Below are positions 1 through 10,620 of a DNA stretch of 64,000 nt, in pieces. Each line of letters begins with the position of its first letter. The first letter of the stretch is position 1. The notes under the pieces were generated by a model that saw only the letters and a list, made by a program, of their open reading frames with translations, was not told the DNA's origin and ran no database searches. The position numbers and the translations under genes were made by a program. The stretch comes from Corythucha ciliata (lineage: Eukaryota; Arthropoda; Insecta; Hemiptera; Tingidae): contig CM075942.1 in the NCBI GenBank assembly GCA_038030265.1, positions 43,924,751 to 43,988,750 on the forward strand. Reading direction: 5' to 3'.

Positions 1-127
1 AGGCGTTAATTTTTCAATTTGTGCTTTCGGAATAGCGCTTTCGTGGGATGAATTGTACATCCTGCCTCACAATTTGCGGAGCAACTGAAACGTTCTATTT
101 TCCGTGTCGGATGGACTGAAAATCGTC

Positions 128-462
128 AAATGGAGCCAAATCGCTGCCCAACAGGATCGATTTCTTTTCACGTTCCTATACATCCATGAACACAGAACTT
201 AAACATCCTTGTTTTTCCATCTTTAAGCTTTTCGGGGGCCCGGGGTGGTCCGCCCTCTTGCCCCTACCACGGTACGCTACTGAGTGAGCCACACAGGCAG
301 CATTTCAAGGTAGGGGTGAGGACAGACCTCCCTGCGCCTCCGAAAAGCTTAAAACTGGAAAATTTATGATGCCAGGATTCATGCTCAGGATATACAATCG
401 TGAAAAGAAGATTTGGTATCCGATGGGTCGGATCGATCCGATGCGATTTGGCTCCTTTAGAT
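128..462. repeat. Foldback (palindromic) MITE-like element
   Basis: The two halves of this stretch are imperfect reverse complements. AAATGGAGCCAAATCGC near 128-147 pairs with GCGATTTGGCTCC near 442-458, and TTAAGCTTTTCGGGGGC near 224-240 pairs with CTCCGAAAAGCTTAA near 337-352. The loop lies near 275-305. There is no coding potential beyond shadow frames. Flanking duplications were not resolved. The rest of 1-865 shows no gene that I can support; it is presumably intron of, or 3' to, the minus-strand metaxin gene. Confidence 0.6.
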
Positions 463-867
463 GAGAGGAGAATAGAACTATTTGCAGGTGCCCATATTCC
501 CATAGGTGCTAGGTGGCTAAATGGAATTCGATTTGTGTAGTTCCGGGAATAACCCGTGCCGTGTGGTTAGCCGAGGTACATCCCAAACAGGTGACCAAGG
601 TCACCTCAAAATGATAGAACTCTGGGAGAGGGGATCAAAATAATATAGTGCTACCACTTTTGAGTCATTGAGTGTGTCAAGCCCGTCGCCGGCAGCCATT
701 GTGGCGAGAGAAAGGCTGGCCAAGAACGCCGGCATCGGAGGTGGAACGGCTTCAACGGTTTGTCTGAATGGCTCGTTTATATCATCGGATTCCCCGAGTC
801 GAAAATTCCAGAAATAAGCAGTTCCGTCCGATTTTAAATTTGGACCTAACTCTCACGGAGCGCTTAA

Positions 868-1146
868 GGGGGGTTTCAGGTGGGTTTCCTCGACCAGGAA
901 CTTCTACAGTGACGTTAGATCTTGCTTTTCCAAATTTTATCCGTAAAATAATCCCAAAGCACTTTAGAATTCGAATGTGTTTTAAGGTAATTTCAGGGAT
1001 GAAATTTAGAAAAGCAAGATCTAACGTCACTGTAGAACTTCCTGAAGATTAAAATTAGACTTTGAAATGGAAATGGAGCCAATATTTGTGTGCGAAGTTT
1101 AGGCGATGAATGACTGGGAAGGGTGTCGAGGAAACCCCCCCCCCCC
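868..1146. repeat. Foldback MITE family M1, copy 1 (left arm shortened)
   Basis: GTGACGTTAGATCTTGC near 910-926 is repeated in reverse complement as GCAAGATCTAACGTCAC near 1014-1030. The right arm continues to a C-run next to GTGTCGAGGAAACC. A second, fuller copy lies at 59412-59804 with the same core and the same right end (AGTTTAGGCGA, GACTGGGAAGGG, GTCGAGGAAACCC). In this copy the outer part of the left arm is missing: GGTTTCCTCGACC joins directly to AGGAACTTCTACAG. Open frames on both strands are products of the palindrome. Confidence 0.75.
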
Positions 1147-1349
1147 TACCGAAAGTGGGCGATTTTCTGGTCCATTTTTACCAGCCCCAGCTAAAAACGC
1201 TTCCATAAAGGGTCGCCGGCTCCAAAAATCGCACGTGCCTTGTCGTTGGTTTTTTACGATTACGAGTATTATTCTATCGAAGTCCATGAGACCGGTTCTT
1301 TTATATCAGCGAGCTTAGGGGCAACTCCATACGTCTCTTCGTAAAAGCT

Positions 1350-1535
1350 CAAGACGCTTAAACGCTGAAATCGCGTAACTCCCGCTGACGTAGTACGGGG
1401 CTTGGAGAAACATCGCTGACTCACGGCTAGAATTGAGAAAAATCACTAATTCACGGCTAAGATAGGGATCAAGCGCTAGTAATCAAAATTAAAAAAAAAA
1501 ACACGCTAACTCACGGCTAAAATGAAGGAGAAGCG
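1350..1535 (+). repeat. Degenerate ~30-bp minisatellite, locus 1
   Basis: The phrase 'CGCTAACTCACGGCTAAAAT' recurs with variation (CGCTGACTCACGGCTAGAATTG, CACTAATTCACGGCTAAGAT, CGCTAACTCACGGCTAAAAT), separated by A-rich spacers and short GAAAAA or AGGGAT linkers. The same degenerate unit occurs at 33640-34046 and, in the opposite orientation, at 60845-61020. It is noncoding. A tandem array that has decayed, or a dispersed element containing such an array, would both fit. Confidence 0.55.
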
Positions 1536-2074
1536 CGGGGTGCACAGCTCGATAGGAATGAAATTAATTAGTTGATTCAAATGAAGTGAAAAAAAAAAAA
1601 AAAATCTTCCCTTCTTGTGGTTCTATTGGTCTTATTGCCCTCCCCCACACCTGATATTTTGAATTTTACCGCCCAGGGCTATAGCCCCGGTTGTCCCCCC
1701 ACCGTGACACGGCCCTGTTTGGACGTAGTGTTTTATTGAAAAGGAACTATTACTATGATTACTTATCACTCAAGGTGAGGAAATAATTACCGACATTGAG
1801 TACAATTAATTTTTCGGACAAAGTAGGTAGTAACTGCAGACCAAGCCTTCCCATACTCTGGCAATTGTCATTTAAGCAGAATAAGTTGAAAAAATAAAAT
1901 AAATTGTAGCGCGAATACGGAGGAATCTAACAATTATTCATATATCTCTCGTAAGAAGATACGTTTTACCCTCCTGAACTTCATCAACCGTGTCCACCCA
2001 GCTGGCCATTGTATGTTACATGCATGTGCTTTAATGGGTGGGGCAACATCAAGGAGAAGTAATCAGCAAATTAC
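1536..2074. other. No gene seen; intron-side sequence 3' of metaxin exon 2
   Basis: AT-rich sequence with an A-run near 1590-1605. I searched the minus strand for the next metaxin exon, which should begin with codons for a Gly-Lys-Val-Pro-Phe-like stretch, and saw none. That exon is therefore probably left of the window. Confidence 0.4.
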
Positions 2075-2759
2075 CAGACGGTGACATGTATTCTGCGTTT
2101 GTCCTGTACTCAATTTCATACTTGAGTTTGCAAGATTTCAAAAAAGCCTGAACAGCTAAGCAGTTTGCGTTGTCTGGTAGTAAAATCTGCTCCGTTTCAT
2201 ATGGTTGATATAGCTGCACATCATCAGGCCATGGTTCTTTTCCTGAAAATGCAAAAACCACGTTAGAACCGTCGTATACGTCAAATTTTCGGCATCTTCT
2301 CAGGCGTATTTCTTTCTAGCGGCACACCCATATTTACCTCCAAATTCGCAATTGAACGAATCAATCATTAGTCCAGAAGGCGCGTTCATCCCTTTTACTC
2401 CCATTCAAACTTTCAATCCAGTTTGATTTTAAATCCAAAAATCAAGATAATAACGCACAAGAATAAAATCAATTCAAACAAACCACTAGTGAGTTCAGAA
2501 CTCTATCACTGGAAGACTGATATAATTGATAATGGAGAAATTGATAACGTTTCAAAATTTGAAGCAACATCAATTTTTGTTTTTCAAGCAATTAATAGTT
2601 CTAATTATTTATTTTGAAAAATACTCGTGTTTTACCTATCAAGAGAGAGGAATCAATATTATCTTCGTTGAGAAACGCTAAATTTCCACAACGCGAGTTT
2701 TTTATTAGTTGTAGAAGTTCTGAGTTGATTGAGTGATTTGACATCGCGATTCTTCTCAT
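2075..2759 (-). CDS. Mtx2: Metaxin-2-like protein, first two coding exons (partial gene)
   Basis: Exon 2 (2242-2075) encodes about 56 residues with the metaxin N-terminal signature: EPWPDDVQLYQPY, then EQILLPDNANCLAVQAFLK, then TNAEYMSPSG. It is bounded on the minus strand by a TTTTTGCATTTTCAG acceptor and a G|GTAATT donor. Exon 1 (2759-2636) begins MRRIAMSNHS and ends at ATAG|GTAAAA. Both sides of this intron are phase 1, so the exons fit together. Known family role: metaxins are outer mitochondrial membrane proteins with a thioredoxin/GST-like fold that act in the import and sorting of beta-barrel proteins. The exon 1 assignment is inference, because known metaxin-2 N-termini are shorter; the second Met (codon at 2744-2742) is an alternative start. 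Later exons lie outside the window. It is head to head with RpL23. Confidence 0.85.
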
Positions 2760-2936
2760 TTTCAAGACTGCAAATTTTCTTCAATTTCGTGTTTCAAGTG
2801 AAAATGTTGAAAAACCCGAACAAAGTGATTAATGAAATTCAAACATATGAGTAACGATCGGATCCGTTGGCAACACTGTGTGAATAGCCAACAGCAATCG
2901 TGTTTCATCCATTTTGTTAGGTTCTCAAGTTAAACC
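2760..2936. promoter_or_regulatory. Putative bidirectional promoter between metaxin-2-like gene and RpL23
   Basis: Only 177 bp separate the proposed minus-strand ATG (2759-2757) from the plus-strand RpL23 ATG (2937-2939), so both 5' UTRs and core promoters must lie here or inside the genes. No clear TATA box is placed. Pyrimidine-rich stretches near 2905-2925 could mark a TOP-type start for the ribosomal protein mRNA; this is inference. If the metaxin start is the internal Met, the spacer grows by 15 bp. Confidence 0.55.
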
Positions 2937-3760
<824 letters not shown>

Positions 3761-4065
3761 TTTTGTGTATTTTTTAAAATATAATATCTTCCCCTTTGTT
3801 ATTGCTCTTATATATTGCTCTCCTGTTTCCCACTTTGGTTTTTAACTCATTTGTTAACTTTGAGGTATTGCTTCCTCGATTTTGCATTTAAATTTATGTC
3901 GAGTTACCAGGGATCGGCGAAAATCATCAAGTGTTGGGCTAGATGGTACACCTATCTGAGCTCAAGTACGAAGGGGGGTTATTTCATTTAATACCCCTTT
4001 ATACTTGAGTCGGCCACTTGCGAAGTGCGCTAAATCTATTTTTTGAGAAAAATGAGATATTTATA
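3761..4065. other. RpL23 3' flank, no further gene seen
   Basis: AT-rich 3' UTR and intergenic DNA. One small hairpin is present: CTCAAGTA...GGGG near 3959-3977 pairs with CCCC...TACTTGAG near 3994-4008. No polyadenylation signal of the AATAAA type was found within 100 bp of the stop. Confidence 0.4.
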
Positions 4066-4424
4066 CAGGGTGTAACGTGTAAAGGGGGCACAACTGAAAT
4101 GGGTGATTATACATCACATATGGATCAAAAATGACTATGTGGACCATGGTCCACATCAACCGTTTCTGAGAAATCGCAGTTCTCCTGAATTCCGTTGCAT
4201 CAGGCGTTTTCTTTAAAACTCGGCCAGTATCTTAGCAACAATTGATCACTGGAAAATTTCAAGGACACCGTTGGAAAGAGCCCAAAATTTCCTTTCAGAT
4301 GATTGTCAAGTTGGGGTAGTTCGTGAAGTTTGGACGCTCTTAACTCTCGGCTGGATAGCCGCTTCCTTGAATTTCTTATATATTCAGCCAGCTGTCATTT
4401 TACCGACAGCTCTCGGAGGAAAAG

Positions 4425-4576
4425 TAAAGCCGCCTTCACGGTTCACATGTAAGCTTTAAAAAGCTGGGCTGTGGGCTTCAACCAATTAGAGTGCTCCGCA
4501 CTGTGTACTCGGAGCACTCTGACTGGTTGAAGCCCACAGCTCAGCTTTTTAAAGCTTCCATGTGAAGGCGGCTTTA
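4425..4576. repeat. Near-perfect 152-bp palindromic MITE
   Basis: TAAAGCCGCCTTCAC at 4425 pairs with GTGAAGGCGGCTTTA ending 4576. The inner arms pair almost continuously: CTTTAAAAAGCTGGGCTGTG with CACAGCTCAGCTTTTTAAAG, and GAGTGCTCCG with CGGAGCACTC. The loop is about 12 bp. It sits at the inner end of the left arm of the longer inverted repeat, so it landed there or caused the fold. It is noncoding. Confidence 0.8.
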
Positions 4577-5062
4577 GACTCCAGGAAAAACTTCTACAAT
4601 TATCAAGCTTTCAAATGACCGACTTGGTTCGGGATTTTGTCTTTATTCCTTCTGAGATGTGATATACAATTCGAAACACTTGAAGTTCCTGTCTAAATCG
4701 TTGAGGAAACTCCCCCCTCCCCCCGTTTCCGAAGTTTATCCTAAAGTTCTACTCTTCCTCCGAGAGCTGTCAGTAAAATGACAGCTGACTGAATGACAAG
4801 TAAGAATAGATAAATTCAAGGAAGCTGCTTTTCAGCCGAGCGGTAAGGTGTCCAAAATTCATGAGCTACACCAATTTTACGATCATCTTTAAGGGAATTT
4901 TGTGCTCTTTCCAACTGTGTCCTTGAAATTTCACCAGGATCAATGGTTGCTAGGATACCGACCGAGTTTCGAAAAAAACGCCTGATGCATTGACAATCAA
5001 GAAAACTGCGATTTTTTCGGAAACAGTTAATTATTCGGACCGTGGTCCATATAGTCCAGTAG

Positions 5063-5620
5063 ACAAAGCAAAAAAAGAGAGGTCTGCTGGAAAAAAAATC
5101 CGAAGTTAGGGTTGTTTGGGGGTGCTGTGGGATGACTCTGTCAAGTATTTTCCAACTTGAGAACCCTGTGCTAACTTGGGGAGGGCCGAAAAACCCAATA
5201 ATTTTTTGACTTTATTAGGGTTTTCACTCAGAACGTCTGAACTAAGCGGTTTCCGATCAACATTTTTTTTAAGTTTTAGAGCGTTAAGTTTGCAACGATT
5301 TTGTTAACATGCGTTTTTGCTCAACAAGCCCAATATCAAACCGATACTCAGCCGATCATAGTTGGATGCATTTTCTCAAAATGACATAAATTTACCTAAA
5401 ACGAGCAAGTTCTGGGCAGCTAACTATCGTATCTGTTTTATCGTAGTCACTGAGCAATATTGAACACGAGAGTGGACAAAACTACAGCAATATTAGCCAA
5501 TGGCCAAGAAACTGTAGCAAGGCCATACTTACAATACAGTGTGGATTCTTGTTGATGTGACACAAAATTTTGGATGAAACTGCGTATAAAGCCGAATGCA
5601 ACGCCTCGTTCGGACTTCGG
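5063..5620. other. No gene recognised
   Basis: AT-rich interior of the composite element. Translated frames are short and match no family that I recognise. Confidence 0.35.
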
Positions 5621-6020
5621 TCGTGTCCTATCTCGATCCACTTAAGATACTACCTGTACGATTTCGTTTTACTAAAAAATAGTAATGCATTATAAAATCC
5701 TATATTTCTCTGTTTATATTGCACCTGATGCATAACGTTGATGACATTTTCAAAAACTAAGGAAAATTTCAGTAAGGCCATTTCATTGTCAGAAACTATC
5801 TTCAACTCGTAAGAATCTGCCTTTTGTCATGGATTGACGAAAACTTCATAATTTGTACGTTTTCCAAAACATTGCCGTGTCTAAGCGGCTTCCTTCACAG
5901 TCTGGCGATGCATCATAATAACGCCCCCATCTTCTAAGCTTCGTTATGGTGTATTTGTTACCGTCAAAACCCGAATTGCCTAGTCAGAACTAGTTTTATC
6001 AAAGCCCCTTAGTGAATACT
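5620..6020 (-). repeat. Dispersed repeat family D1, copy 1
   Basis: In reverse complement this matches 14040-14610. Shared blocks include the CTATCTCGAT region near 5630, AATTTGTACGTTTTCCAAAA near 5850, a GATGCATCA block, CTTCTAAGCTTCGTTATGG near 5932, GTCAAAACCCGAATT near 5966 and TATCAAAGCCCCTTAG near 5998. The two copies lie in opposite orientation with many differences. I see no ORF or terminal repeat, so the class is unknown. Confidence 0.65.
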
Positions 6021-6180
6021 AGTATTCACTGTTGTATGTTGTCATTAGGGGTCTGAAATTAGCATTTATTACAGGAAAACACTTTAACTTGTTTATTTTA
6101 TTAATATTAAAACAAGGGCGGTGTGTTTCTCTAGGGCGCGTTCTCTTTACATTCATTTGACGCCATCTTCTATATATATA

Positions 6181-7460
6181 CAGGGTGTTTCAGGACGAAT
6201 GCCGTATATCTTAATATGTTGTAGTACTAAGCAATTGTGACCAAAATCACGCTATTAACGTTGGGTCGCAAATGATCTCTCTTGAAGTTACAGGCACATT
6301 CGTGTATTTTTAGCCACTCGCTGGTTTTCCTCTAAAAAGTCGTTACAACGACTAAACCTCTTTTTATACCCTTAAACTGCTGACGGTTTTGGAAAGATCA
6401 CATAATTTAACTTCGGGAAATGTCGATGAACATCATTTTAGTTGCCTCCAAAAATTTCAGTAATTCATTAGAAATGAAGAAAGAGGCGTTTTCGAATTTT
6501 CCTGTGCACGTCAACGCCAGTTTCTGACCAAGTGATCATGGTGAAAATTTTTCGCCAATTTCAGTAAAACATCTCCATGTCGTGAGCTTTCGATTGTTTT
6601 TTGAAGAATTGAAGTCGGTTCATTTTTCTTTGAGATATTGTTCCTAACGTGTGAAAAAACACGGAGTAAGTCATCAATTAAGGCACAGGTGAAACTTCCT
6701 TAAACGCGTTATTACAAAGTAAAGTTGGCTTTTGCTGATTATTCAGTTTAATAAACTTTCTACAATTTTCAAAATGAAATGCACTAAAAGTGACAAAGGA
6801 CAAAACTCCCAAAAAATGTACCCCCCCCCCCCCATGACTGTCAACTTGTGAGATATCGGGGGAAAACTTGGTATGTACTTTGAATAAAACAACCTAAAAT
6901 GTATCCTAAGGAACGCCTACGTATTTTAATCATGTCCAACAGCTGCTCTTTTGTTTTTCGTTTTCTTGTGATGCGTTTTTTCCAGAGTGAATATTTCTCA
7001 CACACTATCTGTACCAATTTCAAAAAGTGCAAAATCTAAACGATGGAGACGAAATTAATCGCAATATTTTTTATTATTGGGTGTTCGAGAATCATCATTC
7101 CGTTCCTCTTACTCTTTTTACGGACGAGGCCACGTTTACCCGAGACGGCATCAACAACAGTCGAACTGGTGCCAGTGGCAGGAAGAAAACCCCAACGCCA
7201 CGATTGAAAAACAATTCAGCGCCGATTTTTATGAATGTGTGGCGTGGTAAGATAGGGAGGGATGTTATTGGACGTCATTAAACCGATTGATTAGCAAAAG
7301 CCAACAAAACTTTTTTATTAAACGCGTTTAAGGAAGGTTCACCTATGCCTTAATTGATGACTTATTCCGTGTTTTTTCACACGTTAGGAACAATATTTCA
7401 TAGAAAAATGAACAGATTTCAATTTTTCAAAAACCATTTGAAAGCCGAGGTCGCGCTCGC
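6181..7460 (+). mobile_element. Fossil Tc1/mariner-like transposon with long inner inverted repeats
   Basis: The start CAGGGTGTTTCAGGACG follows a TATATATATA run. Inner inverted repeats of roughly 170-190 bp are clear: GTTCCTAACGTGTGAAAAAA near 6641 pairs with TTTTTTCACACGTTAGGAAC near 7373, and CATCAATTAAGGCA near 6672 pairs with TGCCTTAATTGATG near 7347. A degraded transposase frame lies between them (7027-7281). I did not find the matching outer right tip, so the right end is uncertain. Confidence 0.6.
7027..7281 (+). pseudogene. Mariner-like (DDE) transposase remnant
   Basis: One reading frame gives 'FTDEATFTRDGINNSR' followed by 'FMNVWRGKIGRDVIG'. This resembles the catalytic-core segment of insect mariner/IS630 transposases, where the Asp of FTDE is a catalytic residue, followed by a short spacer and a VWxGI-type strand. 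The middle is frameshifted (the proline-rich 'KKTPTPRLKNNS' replaces the usual sequence). The DNA-binding region and the third catalytic residue are absent, so it cannot be active. Confidence 0.7.
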
Positions 7461-8039
7461 GGAAGCGATTGCCTTACCTGAAGGCATGCTTAAAAACGGA
7501 TAATACTTTTGGTGGTTTTTTCACGCGTATTTGCTTCTATCTCGGAAGAAAAAAAAGAATAATCCGCAGAACTAAGCAGGCCATTCGAAAGCTGACAAAC
7601 AGTAGAAGTTTTTAATATTTTTTTTTACATTTCCTACGAGGGTCATAAAAGAATTGACAGCTGGCTGAGAGACTAGGAGTTTTCTGGAAATCTAAGAAGT
7701 TGTCTGTTCAGCAGCAATTTAAGCACTTAAATATTGATCGATTTAGAGATGAAAGGATTCAATCCTAAGGAGAATTTAGTGCTCTTTCCAATGGCTTCTT
7801 TTAAATTTCAATGAGACCATTTTTTCATCAGGTACAGACGATTTACTTAGGAAAACCGTGGGTACATTAAAAATTAAGAAAACCACGATTATCTCCAAAA
7901 TCATAAGTAATCGGACCATATGGTGTATAGGGTCATTTTGGTTCCAAATGTGACCAAGAATCAGCCAGACTTTTCCGTTACACCCTGTACTCCTCCTTAA
8001 TTTTCTCGTAGAGATACAATTATTATCAAACAAAATGTA

Positions 8040-8342
8040 CAGAGCCCAATTACAAAAAATTTATTTAAACAATCACATTTACAAAATAAACATGTATCTA
8101 TGTAAAATTCATGTATCTCATTATTCTATTTCATTTTGTCACTTTAACACACTACATCAATAATGAGAGGATTTCACAACAGTTTAGTTTTTCATTTTAT
8201 TACAAGCTTATAATTTATTTATTCTATCAACAAGCCATTCATTTTGGTTATTATTTTGATAGTTTTTATATCATTATTTTATTTTTATTTACTTTAATTT
8301 TTATGTTTTTCATCATTATTTTATTTTATTTTTAAATTTTTT
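8040..8342. other. AT-rich spacer at 3' end of gypsy relic
   Basis: Extremely AT-rich sequence with long runs of TTTAT. It lies immediately beyond the C-terminus of the minus-strand gypsy pol fragment, so it may be that element's 3' end, but no LTR pair was found. Confidence 0.35.
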
Positions 8343-8624
8343 ATTTAACATCAAATCCCTGAAACTGTCTTGGAAACTTAACAATTCGACCAGAATGAGT
8401 TCTGTAGGGATTTTCAGGATTTATCGATAATTCTTCGGGTTCAACACTATCGCCAATCCCTGTATTGTTTGGAATTTATTTATTTAAAAGAATTTCAACA
8501 TTTTGGATAGGGTTAGGATTAGGGTTCACTGGGTTAGGAATTTCCGTAACTGGTTTTATTTCAAAATTACTATAATCGGCTTCTACTTCACAGCTTCTTC
8601 CTCTGTTAATTTTTAAACATTTAC
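8343..8624 (-). pseudogene. Ty3/gypsy Pol C-terminal tail (relic)
   Basis: On the minus strand the frame runs through a Pro/Asn-rich stretch ('NPVNPNPNPIQN') and closes with 'RTHSGRIVKFPRQFQGFDVK' before a stop near 8344. This is typical of the basic 'RSGR..KPP.RF' tail of Ty3/gypsy polyproteins downstream of the integrase. There is an internal stop or frameshift near 8470. It continues the reading of 8905-9200 after the hairpin insertion at 8637-8892. Confidence 0.65.
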
Positions 8625-8636
8625 AATTCCTTTGAA

Positions 8637-8892
8637 TAATGAATTATTAGGCCGGAAGTGTGGGAGCATCCAACAATTTGATGTCGAGAAAAGGAAGCTC
8701 ACTCCGACTAAAAATTGTTTTATTATTTCGTGACCGCGGTATCAGCTTAACGCCATCTTCGCCATCTTTCAACGAGCAAACTCAGTTGTTGTTTTTTCGT
8801 TGGCTCGTTTGAAGATGGCGTTAAGCTGAAACCGCGGTCACGAAATAATAAAACAATTTTTAGTCGGAGTGAGCTTTCTTTTCTCGACATCA
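8637..8892. mobile_element. Hairpin insertion with 12-bp direct repeats inside gypsy pol
   Basis: AATTCCTTTGAA flanks the insert on both sides (8625-8636 and 8893-8904), a 12-bp target duplication in the gypsy sequence. Most of the insert is a long hairpin: AATTTGATGTCGAG... at 8675 pairs with ...CTCGACATCAAATT ending 8896, with arms of about 85 bp (including GTGACCGCGGT and its complement) and a loop near 8765-8808. About 38 bp at the left (8637-8674) lie outside the hairpin. The long duplication is unlike Tc1 or PIF elements; the class is unknown. Confidence 0.65.
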
Positions 8893-8904
8893 AATTCCTT
8901 TGAA

Positions 8905-9200
8905 GGATAGATCCTGTGTTATTCAGTTTAACGAAATATGACCTTGGAATTTCGGCTTGCTTGACGACCTTCCTTGGTTTCCAGCTTCTTTTAAATTTGT
9001 CGTATACATTTACTGGATCATTTTTATTGAAATTAGGCTTGGTTGGGGTTCGAGGGTCATAATACTTTTTAGCCTTTCCGTTTCTTTCTTTTAGTGAGCT
9101 TTTTATTTCAGGCATTAGCGCGTTAGGGACTCTTCTGGCCGGCTTAATTACAGGGGCTACTGAGTCGTTTATTTTTAGTGTACCTACACCAAAGTCACAT
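8905..9200 (-). pseudogene. Ty3/gypsy integrase C-terminal region (relic)
   Basis: The minus-strand frame reads 'MPEIKSSLKERNGKAKKYYD', then 'KNDPVNVYDKFKRSWKPRKV', then 'IPRSYFVKLNNTGSILQRN'. This is the familiar layout after the gypsy integrase core: 'R..K..YYD', 'GD.V.V....W..G.V', 'PRSY.V....G...RRN'. It lacks the catalytic core, which has been deleted between this piece and 9520. It is the same element as the protease piece at 13672-13794. Confidence 0.7.
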
Positions 9201-9550
9201 GGAAAACCAAGTCATTAAACTTTGTATTATTTGTATGTTAAAAAAATGAAGCGGTTCGTCGGTTGGGATTTTTGCTCCCGATACGTTGCGCTGCTCTACT
9301 ATGAAAGTAGATTACCCGCTAAATTCAAAAATTATACAAGTTGAGTGTTGAAAAAAACATATGGTTATGGTATCAAGATAGATATCACGCTACAACTTCA
9401 AACCGAAAATAAATATAATAATTTTTGTATTTGGCGGGTTTTCTCTTTTTTTATTCTTAACGGGAGCAAAAATCCCAACCCAAAATAAAAAACATGTTTT
9501 TCCTCGAGTCTGAGGACTTGGTTTTCCATATGACTTTGGTGTACACTTTT
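9184..9550. repeat. Inverted duplication at the internal deletion of the gypsy relic
   Basis: ACACCAAAGTCACATGGAAA near 9190 is the inverse of TTTCCATATGACTTTGGTGT near 9524. GGGATTTTTGCTCCCG near 9268 is the inverse of CGGGAGCAAAAATCCC near 9462. One arm is part of the gypsy coding sequence. The structure therefore looks like an inverted copy of element sequence replacing the deleted RT-integrase part. Confidence 0.55.
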
Positions 9551-9716
9551 TTTCGAAACAGCCAGTTCCACGGAAAACGTCTTTATTGTTCTGTGTGAAA
9601 TTGTGTTTTTCTGCGTCACTGCTTAACGAGTGAGCAACTCGGTTAATCAAATTTAGTTTTAGGCTAGTGGAAAGACCAATAATGGGGACACATTGGTTTC
9701 TCAGGCTGTTTACCAC
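9520..9716 (-). pseudogene. Ty3/gypsy linker between protease and reverse transcriptase (relic)
   Basis: The minus-strand frame contains 'LRNQCVPIIGLSTSLKLNLI' followed after a spacer by 'NNKDVFRGTGCF'. In Ty3/gypsy polyproteins of the K02A2.6/mag type this pair of motifs (PIIGL..CL.L.LI..., then ..KDVF.GLGC) lies just before the reverse transcriptase. The RT domain itself is missing. The order along the minus strand (protease at 13.7 kb, this piece, integrase tail at 9.2-8.3 kb) agrees with one fossil element. Confidence 0.65.
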
Positions 9717-9877
9717 CGTAAATTAAATTGAAATTTGATTAATTTTATTTGTAGAGCACTTAAGAATGACTTGGCCTCGAGTTTCGATTCTGGACCCGCC
9801 GTAAGCATTAATAATATCTTATTGGGGATTAACTGCCCTTTAAATTCGATTTTAGGGAGTTATAGCCGTCTGAGGCT

Positions 9878-10125
9878 TAACGTTAACGGTAATGTGACGT
9901 CACCATAAGCGTAGCCGTTTGTGTTGGTGGAAAAAGAAGTTATTGCAAATAATAGTTGCGCTAACATATGAACACATGGTAGGGCATAGATGCACTTAAA
10001 TGCTTCAAACAAATTAATAAAACACGTCGTCATACTGGTCTTTAAACGTTTGTGATTAACGCTTAAACTCAAAATTTCAATTTTACGCTTATCATGACGT
10101 CACATAACCGTTAACGATGTAGCCG
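9878..10125. repeat. Foldback MITE containing TGACGTCA
   Basis: CGTTAACGGTAATGTGACGT near 9881 is inverted as ACGTCACATAACCGTTAACG near 10098. Next to it ACCATAAGCG pairs loosely with GCTTATCATG. The arms are about 35-40 bp around a 170-bp AT-rich middle. Both arms contain the palindrome TGACGTCA. It is noncoding. Confidence 0.55.
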
Positions 10126-10419
10126 CAGCTCGCGGGTTCAAAAGGGTGAAAGGACGATAAACGATGGTTCTTTTAAACGAAATTTTGTTTTTATTTACAA
10201 CCGAAAATTCTTCAAATTACGATATTATAATTCACATAAATTATTGGAGCGTCCCACGGGGTTTGGCGGGAAAGCAGTAGTAGCGACGCGCTCTATCCCC
10301 TTGGTCCCTCCATCAGACAAGAGGCATACGAAGAGACAAGATTCACCAACCTGGTACGGTGTCGGGGATGGCGAAGTTCGCGATGGCCGATGGTGGTTGC
10401 CCGTGAGGTCGGAGGAGTG

Positions 10420-10620
10420 GTCACGTCCGTGAATCACGGTGGTACTTGACGACTGAAGAAGGCGGGTCACTCTGGTCAATCTCGGTAATACTTGAGTAAG
10501 GAAGATGGGTGGTCACACCCGTTAATCACGGTGGTAACTCGACGACTGAAGAAGGATGGTCACTCTGCCTAATCCCGGTGGTACTCGAAGACGTAAGACG
10601 GGTGGTCACACCCAGGGCCC
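10420..10620 (+). repeat. GGTGGTCACACCC tandem repeat block 1
   Basis: Units of roughly 50-60 bp read 'GGTGGTCACACCCGTTAATC', 'ACGGTGGTAACTCGACGACT', then 'GAAGAAGGATGGTCACTCTG'. There are about four imperfect units. The same repeat occurs at 12766-13035. The two blocks flank 10621-12560, so that interval may be an insertion into one longer array; this is inference. Preceding GC-rich DNA (10240-10420) has no supported gene. Confidence 0.7.

Larger units (their letters stand above)
4066..7987. mobile_element. Composite long-TIR DNA element with CAGGGTGTAACG ends
   Basis: The left tip CAGGGTGTAACG (4066) and the right tip CGTTACACCCTG (ending 7987) are inverted, and each is flanked by TA, as in the Tc1/mariner superfamily. 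The terminal few hundred bases of both arms match imperfectly: a GACCATGGTCC-type motif, a CGATT/CGCAGTT region and a GAAAGAGC motif occur in the same order. An additional inverted arm at about 4740-5062 mirrors 4130-4425, so 4066-5062 also forms a foldback by itself. The interior carries other remnants, including a mariner-like transposase piece at 7027-7281. That 4066 and 7987 are two ends of a single insertion is inference; they could be ends of two separate family members. Confidence 0.5.

Noticed and set aside
768..1318. Overlapping ORFs on both strands
   Set aside because: They are caused by the palindromic M1 MITE.
2423..2617. Plus-strand ORF of 64 codons
   Set aside because: It lies in the intron between the two metaxin exons, with no motif or splice support.
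10225..10479. GC-rich ORFs on both strands
   Set aside because: They are associated with the repeat block and have no recognised motif.
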